Of a stretch of 12,283 nucleotides of DNA, positions 1 to 6,651 are shown piece after piece. A program made the position numbers and the translations under genes. How positions within the stretch are numbered: position 1 is the stretch's first letter; every line of letters begins with the position of its first letter. Source of the stretch: WRIS01 sp031549175 (GTDB lineage: Bacteria > Actinomycetota > Coriobacteriia > Coriobacteriales > Eggerthellaceae); the NCBI GenBank assembly GCA_031549175.1, contig JAVBQH010000039.1:1-12283 (forward strand), in the 5' to 3' direction. Under the pieces are notes generated by a model that saw nothing but the letters and a program-made list of their open reading frames with translations, did no database searches and was not told where the DNA came from.

Positions 1-768
1 GAGCGTCGCATAGCTCGAGACATAATACACGACCTGGGGAAGCAGGCGCCCCCAGTTGATGGAGTTAGCGCTGGAAAGCGCGATATGCTGCGTTTCCAGA
101 AGCTCATCGGCAAAGGCCGTGTCGGCCATGACCCTCTTGGCGGCGTTCTGGCAGTCGTCGAAGTTTCCGTCGACCCCCCAAACCACCACATTTTCTCCCT
201 CTTGCGTGGCCATCTGCTTGTATTGGATATCACTCACGCCGCCGTCCGGGTAGAGCACCCCGACGCCGATGCCGGCCATGTCCTTGAACCCCTCAAGCGC
301 CGCCTTGCCGGTGTCCCCGGAGGTGGCGACCAGGATGAAGAACTCGTGGTCGATCTTACGCCGTGCGGTCAGCTGCTTCGCACTTGCCGAGAAGAAATGG
401 GGGAGGCATTGCAAGGCCATGTCCTTGAATGCGCTTGTGGGGCCATGCCACAGCTCGAGCATGTGCGTGTTCCCAAGCGAGGTGATGGGGCAGATCTCCT
501 CGGTGTCGAAGCGGTCTGCGTACGAACGGGCAGTAAGGGCGCGGATCACCTGTTCAGGCAGGTCGACGCCGAAAGCCTCGTAGATCAGGGAGGCGCGCCG
601 CGCGTAGTTCTCATCGGCAAGCGAGGCGATCTGCTCCAGGCTCAGCTCAGGAAGCTCCTTCGGCACGAAGAGGCCGCCTCCGTTCGCCAGGCCTTCTATC
701 AGTGTTTCGGTGAAGGTGATCTCCTTTTCATGGAGGCCACGGGTGTCGATATAGAGGTTCTCAAACAT
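1..768 (-). CDS. thrC: Threonine synthase, N-terminal part (C-terminus outside window)
   Basis: PLP-dependent enzyme converting O-phosphohomoserine to threonine in the cytoplasm. The 256 visible residues start MFENLYIDTRG and contain the N-terminal threonine-synthase motif TRGL...FTETLIEGLANGGGLFVP (residues 9-36). The PLP-lysine segment HGPTSAFKDMALQ follows, with the Schiff-base lysine at about residue 115, then the phosphate-binding loop ATSGDTGKAA and a GNFDDCQ segment. The family is usually near 500 residues, so about half the gene lies off the left edge. The start is the ATG complementary to 766-768, with a GGGGAAAG-like ribosome site about 12 nt upstream. The gene is divergent from the phosphoglycerate-mutase-like gene at 856 across only 87 bp, which suggests a shared control region and a joint role in threonine synthesis. 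Identity is strongly supported. Confidence 0.95.
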   Translation of the reverse strand, partial: MFENLYIDTRGLHEKEITFTETLIEGLANGGGLFVPKELPELSLEQIASLADENYARRASLIYEAFGVDLPEQVIRALTARSYADRFDTEEICPITSLGNTHMLELWHGPTSAFKDMALQCLPHFFSASAKQLTARRKIDHEFFILVATSGDTGKAALEGFKDMAGIGVGVLYPDGGVSDIQYKQMATQEGENVVVWGVDGNFDDCQNAAKRVMADTAFADELLETQHIALSSANSINWGRLLPQVVYYVSSYATL

Positions 769-788
769 CTTTGCATTCTTTCCCCAGA

Positions 789-818
789 TTTACATTGCTT
801 CTACCAGTATACTATGCT
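789..818. promoter_or_regulatory. Putative overlapping divergent promoters thrC / phosphoglycerate-mutase-like gene
   Basis: The 87-bp gap between the two start codons contains a perfect palindrome AGTATACT at 806-813, so a TATACT -10-like hexamer can be read on both strands. On the plus strand TTTACA (789-794) is an alternative -35 for TATGCT (813-818) with an 18-bp spacer. On the minus strand TTGCGC lies about 18 bp upstream of TAGTAT. The assignment is by eye only. Divergent transcription from this gap is certain from gene orientation; the exact hexamers are not. Confidence 0.35.
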
Positions 819-855
819 CGAAAAAATGAAAAGCGCAATGATTGCGGAGGATTTC

Positions 856-2115
856 ATGCAATATGCACTAGTAATACTAGACGGGGCATCGGGTGAACCA
901 GTCCCGGAGTTTGACGGGAAGACGAGCCTTGAGGCAAGCGACACCCCGCATTTGGATGCCATTGCGTGCGCGGGAAGCGTGGGGCTTATGCAGAATGTGC
1001 CGAGCCATATGGTAAGCGGGTCGGATGTCGCCTGTCTGTCGCTTTTAGGGTACGACCCCGCCGCATATGCGATCGGACGCGGCGCCATCGAGGGGGCGGC
1101 CCTGGGGATCGACCTCAAGCCAGGCCAGGTGGCCCTTCGCATGAACCTCTGCTACGTCGAGGACGGAATCATGAGGGGGTATTCCACCGACAACATCTCC
1201 ACCGAGGACGGCCACGCGCTCGCGCAAGAAATCAAGGACGCCCTCGACGACGAGACCTTCACCCTCCATGTGGGCACATCGTTTCGGCAGGTCCTGGTGG
1301 TCGACGGGCATCCGGAGCTGATGGGCCTCAGCTATGAGACGCCGCACGACAACTCCGGCAAGGACATCACCTCAGCTTACAAGCCCCGAACCGAGAAAAG
1401 GGGACAGTCCCCAATTCTCGGCCAGCAGGCTGGGGATAGAGAAAAGGACCAGCAGGGAGCCGATTTGCTGGTTGCCTATATCAGGAGCGCGAATGAGGTG
1501 CTGGCGAAAAGCCCGGTGAATGCGCGTCGGGTTGCCGAAGGGAAATGGCCGGCAAACCATGTCTGGCTGTTTTGGCCGGGCATGAAGCCGGGCTCGCTCA
1601 AGACCTTCGAGGAGAGCTACCATAGGCTTGGTGCCGTCAATTCTGCGGTCGACCTGTTGGTCGGGCTTGCAAAGATGGCCGATATGAAGATGTACCGGTT
1701 CGAAGGCGTGACTGACGGCCCCAACAACGACTTCGCCGCACAAGGGGCAGGGGCGATCACCATGCTCGAGGACGGCAACGATGTGGTCGTCATCCATGTT
1801 GAGGCTCCTGATGCCGCAGGCCACGATGGAAGCCCTGCCGAAAAGCGCAACGCCATAGAGCAAAGCGACCTCCACGTGCTGGGACCCTTGCGAAAATATG
1901 CCGAGGCCAATCCGTTGCGTATTGCGGTCATGCCTGATCATCCCACGCCACTTTCAACCCGCAAGCACAGCCACGAACCCGTTCCCTTCGCAGTCGCGGG
2001 GCCGGGCATCGCGCAAAACGCAGCCAGGCGTATGACCGAGGCAGAGGCCGCCGCCACAGGATTGCTCTTCGACCCGGGCTACCGTTTCATGGGCGATATC
2101 CTTTTAGCCGAATAA
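856..2115 (+). CDS. Phosphoglycerate-mutase-like phosphotransferase; probable homoserine kinase (apgM-related family)
   Basis: Protein of 419 residues in the alkaline-phosphatase superfamily, related to archaeal-type cofactor-independent phosphoglycerate mutase. Visible motifs: VILDGASGEP with metal-site Asp9; GSDVACLSLLGYDP; RGAIEGAALGI; the segment PHDNSGKDI; HVEAPDAAGHDG; and VMPDHPTP followed by HSHEPVPFAVAGPG near the C-terminus. A subfamily of these proteins is annotated as proposed homoserine kinase (TIGR02535, from memory) because its genes sit with threonine genes. Here the gene is divergent from thrC, which favours homoserine kinase over glycolytic mutase; the sequence alone does not settle it. 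The start is ATG 856, with GGAGG 5 nt upstream; the open frame upstream of it is only antisense to thrC. Odd feature: residues about 179-196 contain an insertion encoded by a 27-nt palindromic repeat (1393-1419) and flanking sequence, between ITSAYKP and GADLLVAYIR. The frame is kept open through the insertion. Confidence 0.85.
   Translation: MQYALVILDGASGEPVPEFDGKTSLEASDTPHLDAIACAGSVGLMQNVPSHMVSGSDVACLSLLGYDPAAYAIGRGAIEGAALGIDLKPGQVALRMNLCYVEDGIMRGYSTDNISTEDGHALAQEIKDALDDETFTLHVGTSFRQVLVVDGHPELMGLSYETPHDNSGKDITSAYKPRTEKRGQSPILGQQAGDREKDQQGADLLVAYIRSANEVLAKSPVNARRVAEGKWPANHVWLFWPGMKPGSLKTFEESYHRLGAVNSAVDLLVGLAKMADMKMYRFEGVTDGPNNDFAAQGAGAITMLEDGNDVVVIHVEAPDAAGHDGSPAEKRNAIEQSDLHVLGPLRKYAEANPLRIAVMPDHPTPLSTRKHSHEPVPFAVAGPGIAQNAARRMTEAEAAATGLLFDPGYRFMGDILLAE
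1391..1421. repeat. Palindromic repeat copy 1 (inside a coding sequence)
   Basis: A 31-nt near-perfect palindrome: CCGAGAA, AA, GGGGAC, central A, GTCCCC, AA, TTCTCGG. The 27-nt core (1393-1419) differs from copy 2 (3525-3551) only at the central base. It lies inside the phosphoglycerate-mutase-like gene and is translated as TEKRGQSPILG. An 8-nt direct repeat CCAGCAGG occurs just behind it at 1422-1429 and 1451-1458, which may be part of the inserted sequence or coincidental. Confidence 0.85.
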
Positions 2116-2129
2116 GGAAACGACACAAC

Positions 2130-2156
2130 GAGAAAAGGGGACGGTCACTTTTTCTC
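2130..2156. repeat. Palindromic repeat copy 3 (degenerate right arm)
   Basis: A 27-nt element whose left arm GAGAAAAGGGGAC is identical to copies 1 and 2. The centre is G and the right arm is GTCACTTTTTCTC instead of GTCCCCAATTCTC. The outer 7 bp (GAGAAAA/TTTTCTC) and the inner GAC/GTC still pair. It sits in the 62-bp gap between the phosphoglycerate-mutase-like gene and tag, so it could also end transcription weakly, as the right arm carries five T residues. Confidence 0.7.
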
Positions 2157-2177
2157 ATTTGCCGAAGGGAGGAATGT

Positions 2178-2765
2178 ATGGGCGAATCAAAGGGGATAAC
2201 CCGCTGCGATTGGGCGGAGGGCAACGAGCTCGACCGCACATACCATGACGAGGTCTGGGGCGTGCCCGTTCACGACGACCACCAGCTCTTCAAAATGCTT
2301 CTGCTTGAAGGCATGCAGGCCGGCCTGTCCTGGTCGCTGATCCTCAAGAAGATGGACACCCTCTGCGAGGCCTTCGACGACTTCGATCCGGCAAAGCTGG
2401 CCGTATACGACGAGGCCAAGAAGGCAGAGCTCCTTTCGAACCCGGGCATTATCCGCAACCGCCTGAAAGTCGCGGCGGCCACCACCAACGCGCAAGCCTA
2501 TTTCAGCCTGCTGGAGAAGCACGGCTCGTTCGACAGCTTTCTTTGGGGCTACGTAGGCTTCAAGCCGCTCATGAATGCCTGGACAGAGCAGGCGCAGGTC
2601 CCCGCAAGCACCCCGCTTTCCGACCGGATATCGAAAGACCTGAAGAAGGCAGGTTTCAAGTTTGTCGGCACGACCATCGTCTACTCGTTTATGCAGGCGG
2701 TCGGCATGGTGAACGACCATCTGGTCTCATGCCCCTTTTACCAGACGGACGGCCGCCCGGAATAA
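2178..2765 (+). CDS. tag: DNA-3-methyladenine glycosylase I
   Basis: Base-excision repair enzyme that removes 3-methyladenine from alkylated DNA. The 195-residue protein aligns end to end with the HhH-superfamily Tag proteins (E. coli Tag is 187 residues). The four zinc ligands of that family are present: Cys10 (RCDW), His23 (YHDEVWG), and His181 and Cys185 (NDHLVSC). The base-recognition segment LLLEGMQAGLSW holds the Glu (44) and Trp (52) that line the 3-methyladenine pocket in E. coli. The conserved stretch KKAGFKFVGTTIVYSFMQA is also intact. Start ATG 2178 is preceded by AAGGGAGG 4 nt upstream. It is likely a single gene with its own signals or read-through from upstream; nothing in the neighbourhood suggests an alkylation regulon. 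Confidence 0.96.
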   Translation: MGESKGITRCDWAEGNELDRTYHDEVWGVPVHDDHQLFKMLLLEGMQAGLSWSLILKKMDTLCEAFDDFDPAKLAVYDEAKKAELLSNPGIIRNRLKVAAATTNAQAYFSLLEKHGSFDSFLWGYVGFKPLMNAWTEQAQVPASTPLSDRISKDLKKAGFKFVGTTIVYSFMQAVGMVNDHLVSCPFYQTDGRPE

Positions 2766-2917
2766 ATCATTAGGCCTTCACAATGCGCGGGCGCGTTCTC
2801 CGAATGCCGGCAGCTTCCCAGTTGGGCACTTATGCCGCGCTCTCGCTTACCGATCAAAATATGATGAAAGTTAGCTAGGGCTTTCATTTCCCGAATGTTT
2901 GCTGTAAGATACTTTTT

Positions 2918-2933
2918 GTTACAAAAGGTTAAC
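2918..2933. promoter_or_regulatory. Candidate metalloregulator operator upstream of feoA (GTTA-N8-TAAC)
   Basis: 16-nt inverted repeat GTTACAAAAGGTTAAC, 43 bp before the first feoA start. The same GTTA-N8-TAAC arrangement occurs before feoB (3589-3604) and before the DtxR-like gene (6793-6808), and in my reading nowhere else in the window. A possible -10 TAAGAT at 2905-2910 would place the transcription start at the edge of this site. That this is the binding site of the DtxR-like protein is inference. Confidence 0.5.
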
Positions 2934-2976
2934 TCAGGTGATTGAGCATAAAAGGTACTGTTAAGGAGCGATTAAT

Positions 2977-3264
2977 ATGGAAGCAACAAAGACAATGGAA
3001 GGTGCGGGCACGCTCAAAGCAGGCCAAGGCGCCACTTTTTCCGGAACCCAGCTTCCGCTCTCGTTCTTGAAGGCAGGCCAGTCGGCCCTTGTCGCGAAGG
3101 TGCGCGGGCGTGGAGAGCTGCATCGTCACCTCGAGAACCTCGGTTTCGTCGAAGGTGCGGAAGTCAACGTGGTCTCCGAAAACGGAGGAAACCTCATTAT
3201 CGAGATCAAAGGCTCGCAAGTTGCACTTGATAAACAGGTTGCGACGCGCATCATCACCTGTTAA
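2977..3264 (+). CDS. feoA: FeoA family protein 1
   Basis: Small cytoplasmic SH3-like protein that supports Fe(II) uptake through FeoB. It has 95 residues; the FeoA domain spans roughly 22-94 with LSFLKAGQSALVAKV, HRHLENLGFVEGAEVNVVSENGGNLIIEIKG and QVALDKQVATRIIT, the typical strand order of the family. The first 20 or so residues are a non-conserved lead-in rich in Ala, Gly and Thr. Start ATG 2977 has AAGGAG 8 nt upstream. It is followed after 21 nt by a second feoA, so the two are surely cotranscribed, with feoB downstream. Two unlike FeoA proteins with one FeoB is a known arrangement in anaerobes, but their division of labour is unknown. Confidence 0.92.
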   Translation: MEATKTMEGAGTLKAGQGATFSGTQLPLSFLKAGQSALVAKVRGRGELHRHLENLGFVEGAEVNVVSENGGNLIIEIKGSQVALDKQVATRIITC

Positions 3265-3285
3265 AGAAAGTTGGGAAACAAGAAG

Positions 3286-3522
3286 ATGTCGGAAACACAA
3301 GAAAAGACGCTGCGCCAAGTAAAGGTGGGGGAAACCGCCGTTGTGCGCAGGCTTAAAGGCGAAGGGGCCCTCAAGCGCCATATCATGGATATGGGCATCA
3401 CGAAGGGAGCCGAGGTAAAGGTGTGCAAAGTGGCACCGCTCGGAGACCCGATCGAGGTTACGGTTCGCGGATACGAGCTCTCGCTCCGCAAAAGCGAAGC
3501 AGAAAGCGTGCTCGTCGTATAA
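3286..3522 (+). CDS. feoA: FeoA family protein 2
   Basis: Second FeoA-type SH3-like protein, 78 residues. It contains LRQVKVGETAVVRRLKGEGALKRHIMDMGI, TKGAEVKVCKVAPLGDPIEVTVRGYELSLRK and a hydrophobic tail ending VLVV. This GxP(I/V)EVxVRGYxLSLRxxEA pattern is the classical FeoA form, whereas the upstream paralogue keeps GGNLIIEIKG at the same place. The ATG at 3286 was chosen. A TTG at 3271 would add five residues, but it lies very close to the previous stop and GGGAAA is 7 nt before the ATG. The stop codon TAA abuts palindromic repeat copy 2, with the last two bases in its AACC flank. Confidence 0.92.
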   Translation: MSETQEKTLRQVKVGETAVVRRLKGEGALKRHIMDMGITKGAEVKVCKVAPLGDPIEVTVRGYELSLRKSEAESVLVV

Positions 3523-3555
3523 CCGAGAAAAGGGGACTGTCCCCAATTCTCGGTT
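3521..3555. repeat. Palindromic repeat copy 2, between feoA2 and feoB
   Basis: A 35-nt palindrome with outer arms AACCGAGAA / TTCTCGGTT, an inner stem GGGGAC / GTCCCC, AA/AA mismatches between the stems and a central T. The core differs from copy 1 by one base. It begins inside the feoA2 stop codon. It can form a strong hairpin, but is not followed by a proper T run (TTCTTGG follows), so it may act as a partial terminator or an mRNA stabiliser within the feo transcript. Confidence 0.85.
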
Positions 3556-3588
3556 CTTGGCCGTCTGGGCCGATTTTTTTGAACTGCA

Positions 3589-3604
3589 GTTAACGTAAGT
3601 TAAC
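3589..3604. promoter_or_regulatory. Candidate operator and promoter upstream of feoB (GTTAAC-GTAA-GTTAAC)
   Basis: Two GTTAAC boxes separated by GTAA form a 16-nt inverted repeat that fits GTTA-N8-TAAC, 35 bp before the feoB start. It overlaps a possible promoter: TTGAAC at 3579-3584 as -35 and TAACTT at 3601-3606 as -10, 16 bp apart. Repressor bound here would cover the spacer and -10. The inverted repeat is directly visible; the role is inferred from its recurrence at the other iron genes. Confidence 0.5.
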
Positions 3605-3638
3605 TTTTAAGTACACATTGAAGCTGGAAAGGAAGACA

Positions 3639-6374
3639 ATGGGAATTCATATTGCGCTTGCGGGCAATCCCAATTGCGGGAAAACGACCTTGTTCAACGA
3701 TTTGACGGGGTCTACTCAATATGTGGGCAATTGGCCTGGAGTGACAGTTGAGAAAAAAGAGGGCAAGTACACCCAGGACAAAGGCATCGTCATTACCGAC
3801 TTGCCGGGGGTCTATTCGCTTTCTCCCTATTCACCTGAGGAGATCGTCACACGTGACTATCTCATGAGCGGTGAGCCTGACGTGGTGGTCAACCTGGTGG
3901 ACGCGACCAACCTTGAACGCAACCTGTATCTGGCAACCCAGATCCTCGACCTCGGCCTGCCGGTCGTCATCGCGCTCAATATGATGGACCTGGTCAAAAA
4001 AAACGGCGACAAGATCGACACCGCGAAGCTCGAGCAGATGCTCGGCTGTCCCGTCGTCGAGATATCGGCGCTCAAAGGTCAGGGCAAGGCGGAACTGATC
4101 GAGGCCGCCGCTGCGGCGGCAGAGGCCGGCAAGCCGGCTACACCGCAGGTCAAGTTTTCTTCCTCAGTTGAGAATGCCCTGGCAAAGATCACAGAGGCCA
4201 TAAAGGGACAGGTTCCCGCACATCTTGAACGCTGGTTTGCGCTCAAGGTATTCGAAGGCGAAGAGAAGAGCCTCGAAGCCCTTTCGCTTTCTGCACAACA
4301 GGCGCAAGATTTTGATACGCTCCGCGAAACCGTCGAGGATGAGCTCGACGATGACGCGGAGAGCATCATTACCACCGAGCGCTATGGCGCCATCACCAAC
4401 TTGGTGGCTGACACCGTCAAGACCTCTCGGAAGGGCATCGGAACAACGCAGAAGATCGACCGTGTGGTGACCAACCGCTGGCTCGGCCTGCCCATCTTCA
4501 TCCTGATCATGACGGCCGTCTACTATATCGCCGTATCCACCGTGGGAACCCTCGCGACCGACTGGGCAAACGACGGCGTCTTCGGCGACGGCTGGCTTTA
4601 TTCCGGCAACGCAGAATACGAGCAGGCGGTAACCGACTGGGACGGCTACCAGTCCGACATCGAGGCCTACCTCGCCGCCGCCGATGAGCAAGGCATCGAC
4701 ACCTCGGGCGTCACCGCCGAGCTCGAAGGCGAAGAGCCCACCGGTGACGAAGCGACCGCCATAGAGGCTGTCGAGGCCGAAGAGGGGACAGCGGACCCGG
4801 CCGCGGTGACGGCCGACGAGCCGACCGGCGACAACCCCGCCGTGGTAAGCGCCGTCGAGGATGAGGCCGCGGGCACATCCGAAGCCTCGCCTGTCAACGA
4901 GGAAGGAGCCGACGCCTCTGCCGCCATGGCAGAAGAGGGCTCCGGAGAACCGGCCGCCGGCGCAGACGCCATCAGCACCTTCGAGCAGCAAGCCCAGGCG
5001 ATCGGGTTGACCGCCACGGTCGAGGCCGAAGACGGCACGACAAGGACCATCACGCTGGCAGACTTCGAGGCGGCGGTCGCCCAGCCCGAGCCTGTACCGG
5101 GCGACTACGGCCTGTTCATTCCAGGCATCCCGGTCGTCCTCGGTGATTTCCTCGAGTCAATCGGCACGGCACCCTGGCTGCAGAGCCTGGTCGTCGACGG
5201 CATCGTCGGCGGCGTAGGTGCGATCCTTGGCTTCGTGCCGCAGATGATCGTGCTGTTCCTGCTCTTGACCCTGCTTGAGATGTGCGGATACATGTCCCGC
5301 GTGGCCTTCATCATGGACAGCATCTTCCGTAAGTTCGGCCTTTCCGGCAATAGCTTTATCCCCATGATTATTGCGTCGGGCTGCGGCGTGCCTGCGGTCA
5401 TGGCGACCAAGACCATCGAGAACGAGAAAGACCGCCGCATGACCATCATGACCACCACGATGATCCCCTGCGGCGCGAAGCTGCCCATCATCGCGCTGGT
5501 CTTTGGCGCCGTTGCCGGCGGTGACGCCGCATCGACCTGGTGGATCGCTCCGCTGTTCTACTTCATGGGCGTGTTTGCCATCATCATTTCCGGCATCATC
5601 TTAAAGAAGACCCGCATGTTCGCGGGCGAGGCGACCCCGTTCGTCATGGAGCTGCCTCAATACCACCTGCCGGCGATCAAGACCTGGCTCATGCACACCT
5701 GGGAGCGCGTCAAGAGCTTCATCGTGAAGGCCGGTACCATCATCTTCCTGAGCTCGATTGTCGTGTGGTTCCTGCTCAACCTCGGCGTCTACCAGGGAAG
5801 CTTCGGCCTGCTCGACACTTCGGCCCCCGACTATATCCAATACAGCCTTATGGCGATGCTCGGCAACGGCCTGGCATGGCTCTTCGCGCCGCTCGGCTTT
5901 GGCAGCTGGGATTCGACAGTCGCCACCCTTACCGGGCTCGTCGCCAAGGAGAACGTGGTCGCAACCCTCGGGGTGCTCTTCAACCTCGGCGATGCGGGCG
6001 AGGCGGACGCCACGATGTGGACGGCATTCGCGGGCATGCTCGGGTTCTCGGTGCCGGCAATCCTTGCCTTCTGCGCCTTCAACCTGCTCTGCGCCCCGTG
6101 TTTCGCCGCCATCGGCACGATTCGCCGCCAAATGGAAAGCGCGAAGTGGACCTGGTTCGCGCTTGGCTACATGACGGTGTTCGCATGGTGCATCGGCTTG
6201 ATGATCTATCAGTTCGGCGGCCTTTTCATCGGCGAGCTATCCTTTAACTTCTGGACCGTCATCGCCATCATCATTCTGGCTTTGATGTTGATCCAGCTGT
6301 TCAGGCCGATGCCGAAATACAAAGACAAGAAGACCAAGAAGCAGAAGCTTGTGGTACAGCAGGATGCTGCATAG
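3639..6374 (+). CDS. feoB: Ferrous iron transporter FeoB with long acidic extracytoplasmic insert
   Basis: Membrane Fe(II) transporter with an N-terminal GTPase domain. G motifs: G1 GNPNCGKTT (residues 9-17), G3 DLPG (54-57), G4 NMMD (114-117), G5 SALKG. A FeoB helical spacer follows. The first membrane segment is about 283-305 (LPIFILIMTAVYYIAVSTVG). Gate motifs SGCGVPAVMATKT and MIPCGAKLPIIALV carry the conserved FeoB cysteines, followed by several further membrane segments and a Lys-rich cytoplasmic tail. At 911 residues it is much longer than typical FeoB (about 650-830). The extra length lies between the first and second membrane segments (about 310-490) and is rich in Glu, Asp, Ala, Gly, Pro and Thr. 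The ATG at 3639 was chosen over a TTG at 3618 because GGAAAGGAAG directly precedes it. It lies 116 bp behind feoA2 with a candidate promoter of its own. Confidence 0.97.
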   Translation: MGIHIALAGNPNCGKTTLFNDLTGSTQYVGNWPGVTVEKKEGKYTQDKGIVITDLPGVYSLSPYSPEEIVTRDYLMSGEPDVVVNLVDATNLERNLYLATQILDLGLPVVIALNMMDLVKKNGDKIDTAKLEQMLGCPVVEISALKGQGKAELIEAAAAAAEAGKPATPQVKFSSSVENALAKITEAIKGQVPAHLERWFALKVFEGEEKSLEALSLSAQQAQDFDTLRETVEDELDDDAESIITTERYGAITNLVADTVKTSRKGIGTTQKIDRVVTNRWLGLPIFILIMTAVYYIAVSTVGTLATDWANDGVFGDGWLYSGNAEYEQAVTDWDGYQSDIEAYLAAADEQGIDTSGVTAELEGEEPTGDEATAIEAVEAEEGTADPAAVTADEPTGDNPAVVSAVEDEAAGTSEASPVNEEGADASAAMAEEGSGEPAAGADAISTFEQQAQAIGLTATVEAEDGTTRTITLADFEAAVAQPEPVPGDYGLFIPGIPVVLGDFLESIGTAPWLQSLVVDGIVGGVGAILGFVPQMIVLFLLLTLLEMCGYMSRVAFIMDSIFRKFGLSGNSFIPMIIASGCGVPAVMATKTIENEKDRRMTIMTTTMIPCGAKLPIIALVFGAVAGGDAASTWWIAPLFYFMGVFAIIISGIILKKTRMFAGEATPFVMELPQYHLPAIKTWLMHTWERVKSFIVKAGTIIFLSSIVVWFLLNLGVYQGSFGLLDTSAPDYIQYSLMAMLGNGLAWLFAPLGFGSWDSTVATLTGLVAKENVVATLGVLFNLGDAGEADATMWTAFAGMLGFSVPAILAFCAFNLLCAPCFAAIGTIRRQMESAKWTWFALGYMTVFAWCIGLMIYQFGGLFIGELSFNFWTVIAIIILALMLIQLFRPMPKYKDKKTKKQKLVVQQDAA

Positions 6375-6384
6375 AGATGTGAAA

Positions 6385-6408
6385 CAGGCGCTCCTCTCGG
6401 GGCGCCTG
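6385..6408 (+). other. Intercistronic hairpin between feoB and the Cys-rich gene
   Basis: Arms CAGGCGCTCC and GGGGCGCCTG form a 10-bp stem (one G-U) with a TCTC loop. No T run follows, so it is unlikely to be a strong intrinsic terminator. A stem between a long membrane-protein gene and a tiny gene more often marks RNA processing or 3' end protection, which would let the two be expressed at different levels. Confidence 0.6.
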
Positions 6409-6428
6409 ACGAAAAGAGGTGAGAAGCC

Positions 6429-6629
6429 ATGGCAGAGATGCAGTTGACGCCCGCTACGGTCATCGTGGTTATAGGGATCATCGTCCTTGCAGTGCTTGCC
6501 ATCAGACGGCTTCGCAAGCGCGGCGTGTGCGACTGCAAGGACTGCAGCAACGGCGAGCAAGGCTGCCAAAACTGCAGTGCGGTCGACAAGATGGTGAAAG
6601 ACATGGAAGAGGCCGCCAAGAACCGCTAA
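6429..6629 (+). CDS. FeoB-associated Cys-rich membrane protein
   Basis: Protein of 66 residues with one membrane helix at about 9-25 (ATVIVVIGIIVLAVLAI), followed by a basic stop-transfer stretch RRLRKR and a short cysteine cluster with Cys at 34, 36, 39, 46 and 49 (CDCKDC, CQNC). This architecture matches the FeoB-associated Cys-rich family (PF12669, from memory) that lies behind feoB in many Firmicutes and Actinobacteria. The cysteines could bind Fe(II) or an Fe-S cluster on the cytoplasmic side; function is not established for the family. Start ATG 6429 is preceded by AGAGGTGAG. It is 54 nt behind feoB and surely part of the same operon. Confidence 0.9.
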   Translation: MAEMQLTPATVIVVIGIIVLAVLAIRRLRKRGVCDCKDCSNGEQGCQNCSAVDKMVKDMEEAAKNR

Positions 6630-6651
6630 CCGCACAAAGGGGGCAGGCCTT

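Noticed and set aside
85..855. Upstream in-frame extension of the phosphoglycerate-mutase-like gene by 257 codons
   Set aside because: This stretch is antisense to thrC, which shows clear family motifs; ATG 856 has a ribosome site and starts exactly at the family N-terminus.
2866..2885. GAAAG...CTTTC inverted repeat before feoA as the operator
   Set aside because: Only the outer five bases pair and it is not found at the other iron genes; GTTA-N8-TAAC is the better candidate.
4164..4991. 275-codon open frame on the minus strand inside feoB
   Set aside because: It opposes the acidic insert of FeoB, whose GC-rich codons give long antisense frames; it shows no motifs and has no start signals.
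5601..6131. 176-codon minus-strand frame inside feoB
   Set aside because: Antisense shadow of conserved FeoB membrane segments; the sense protein is unmistakable.
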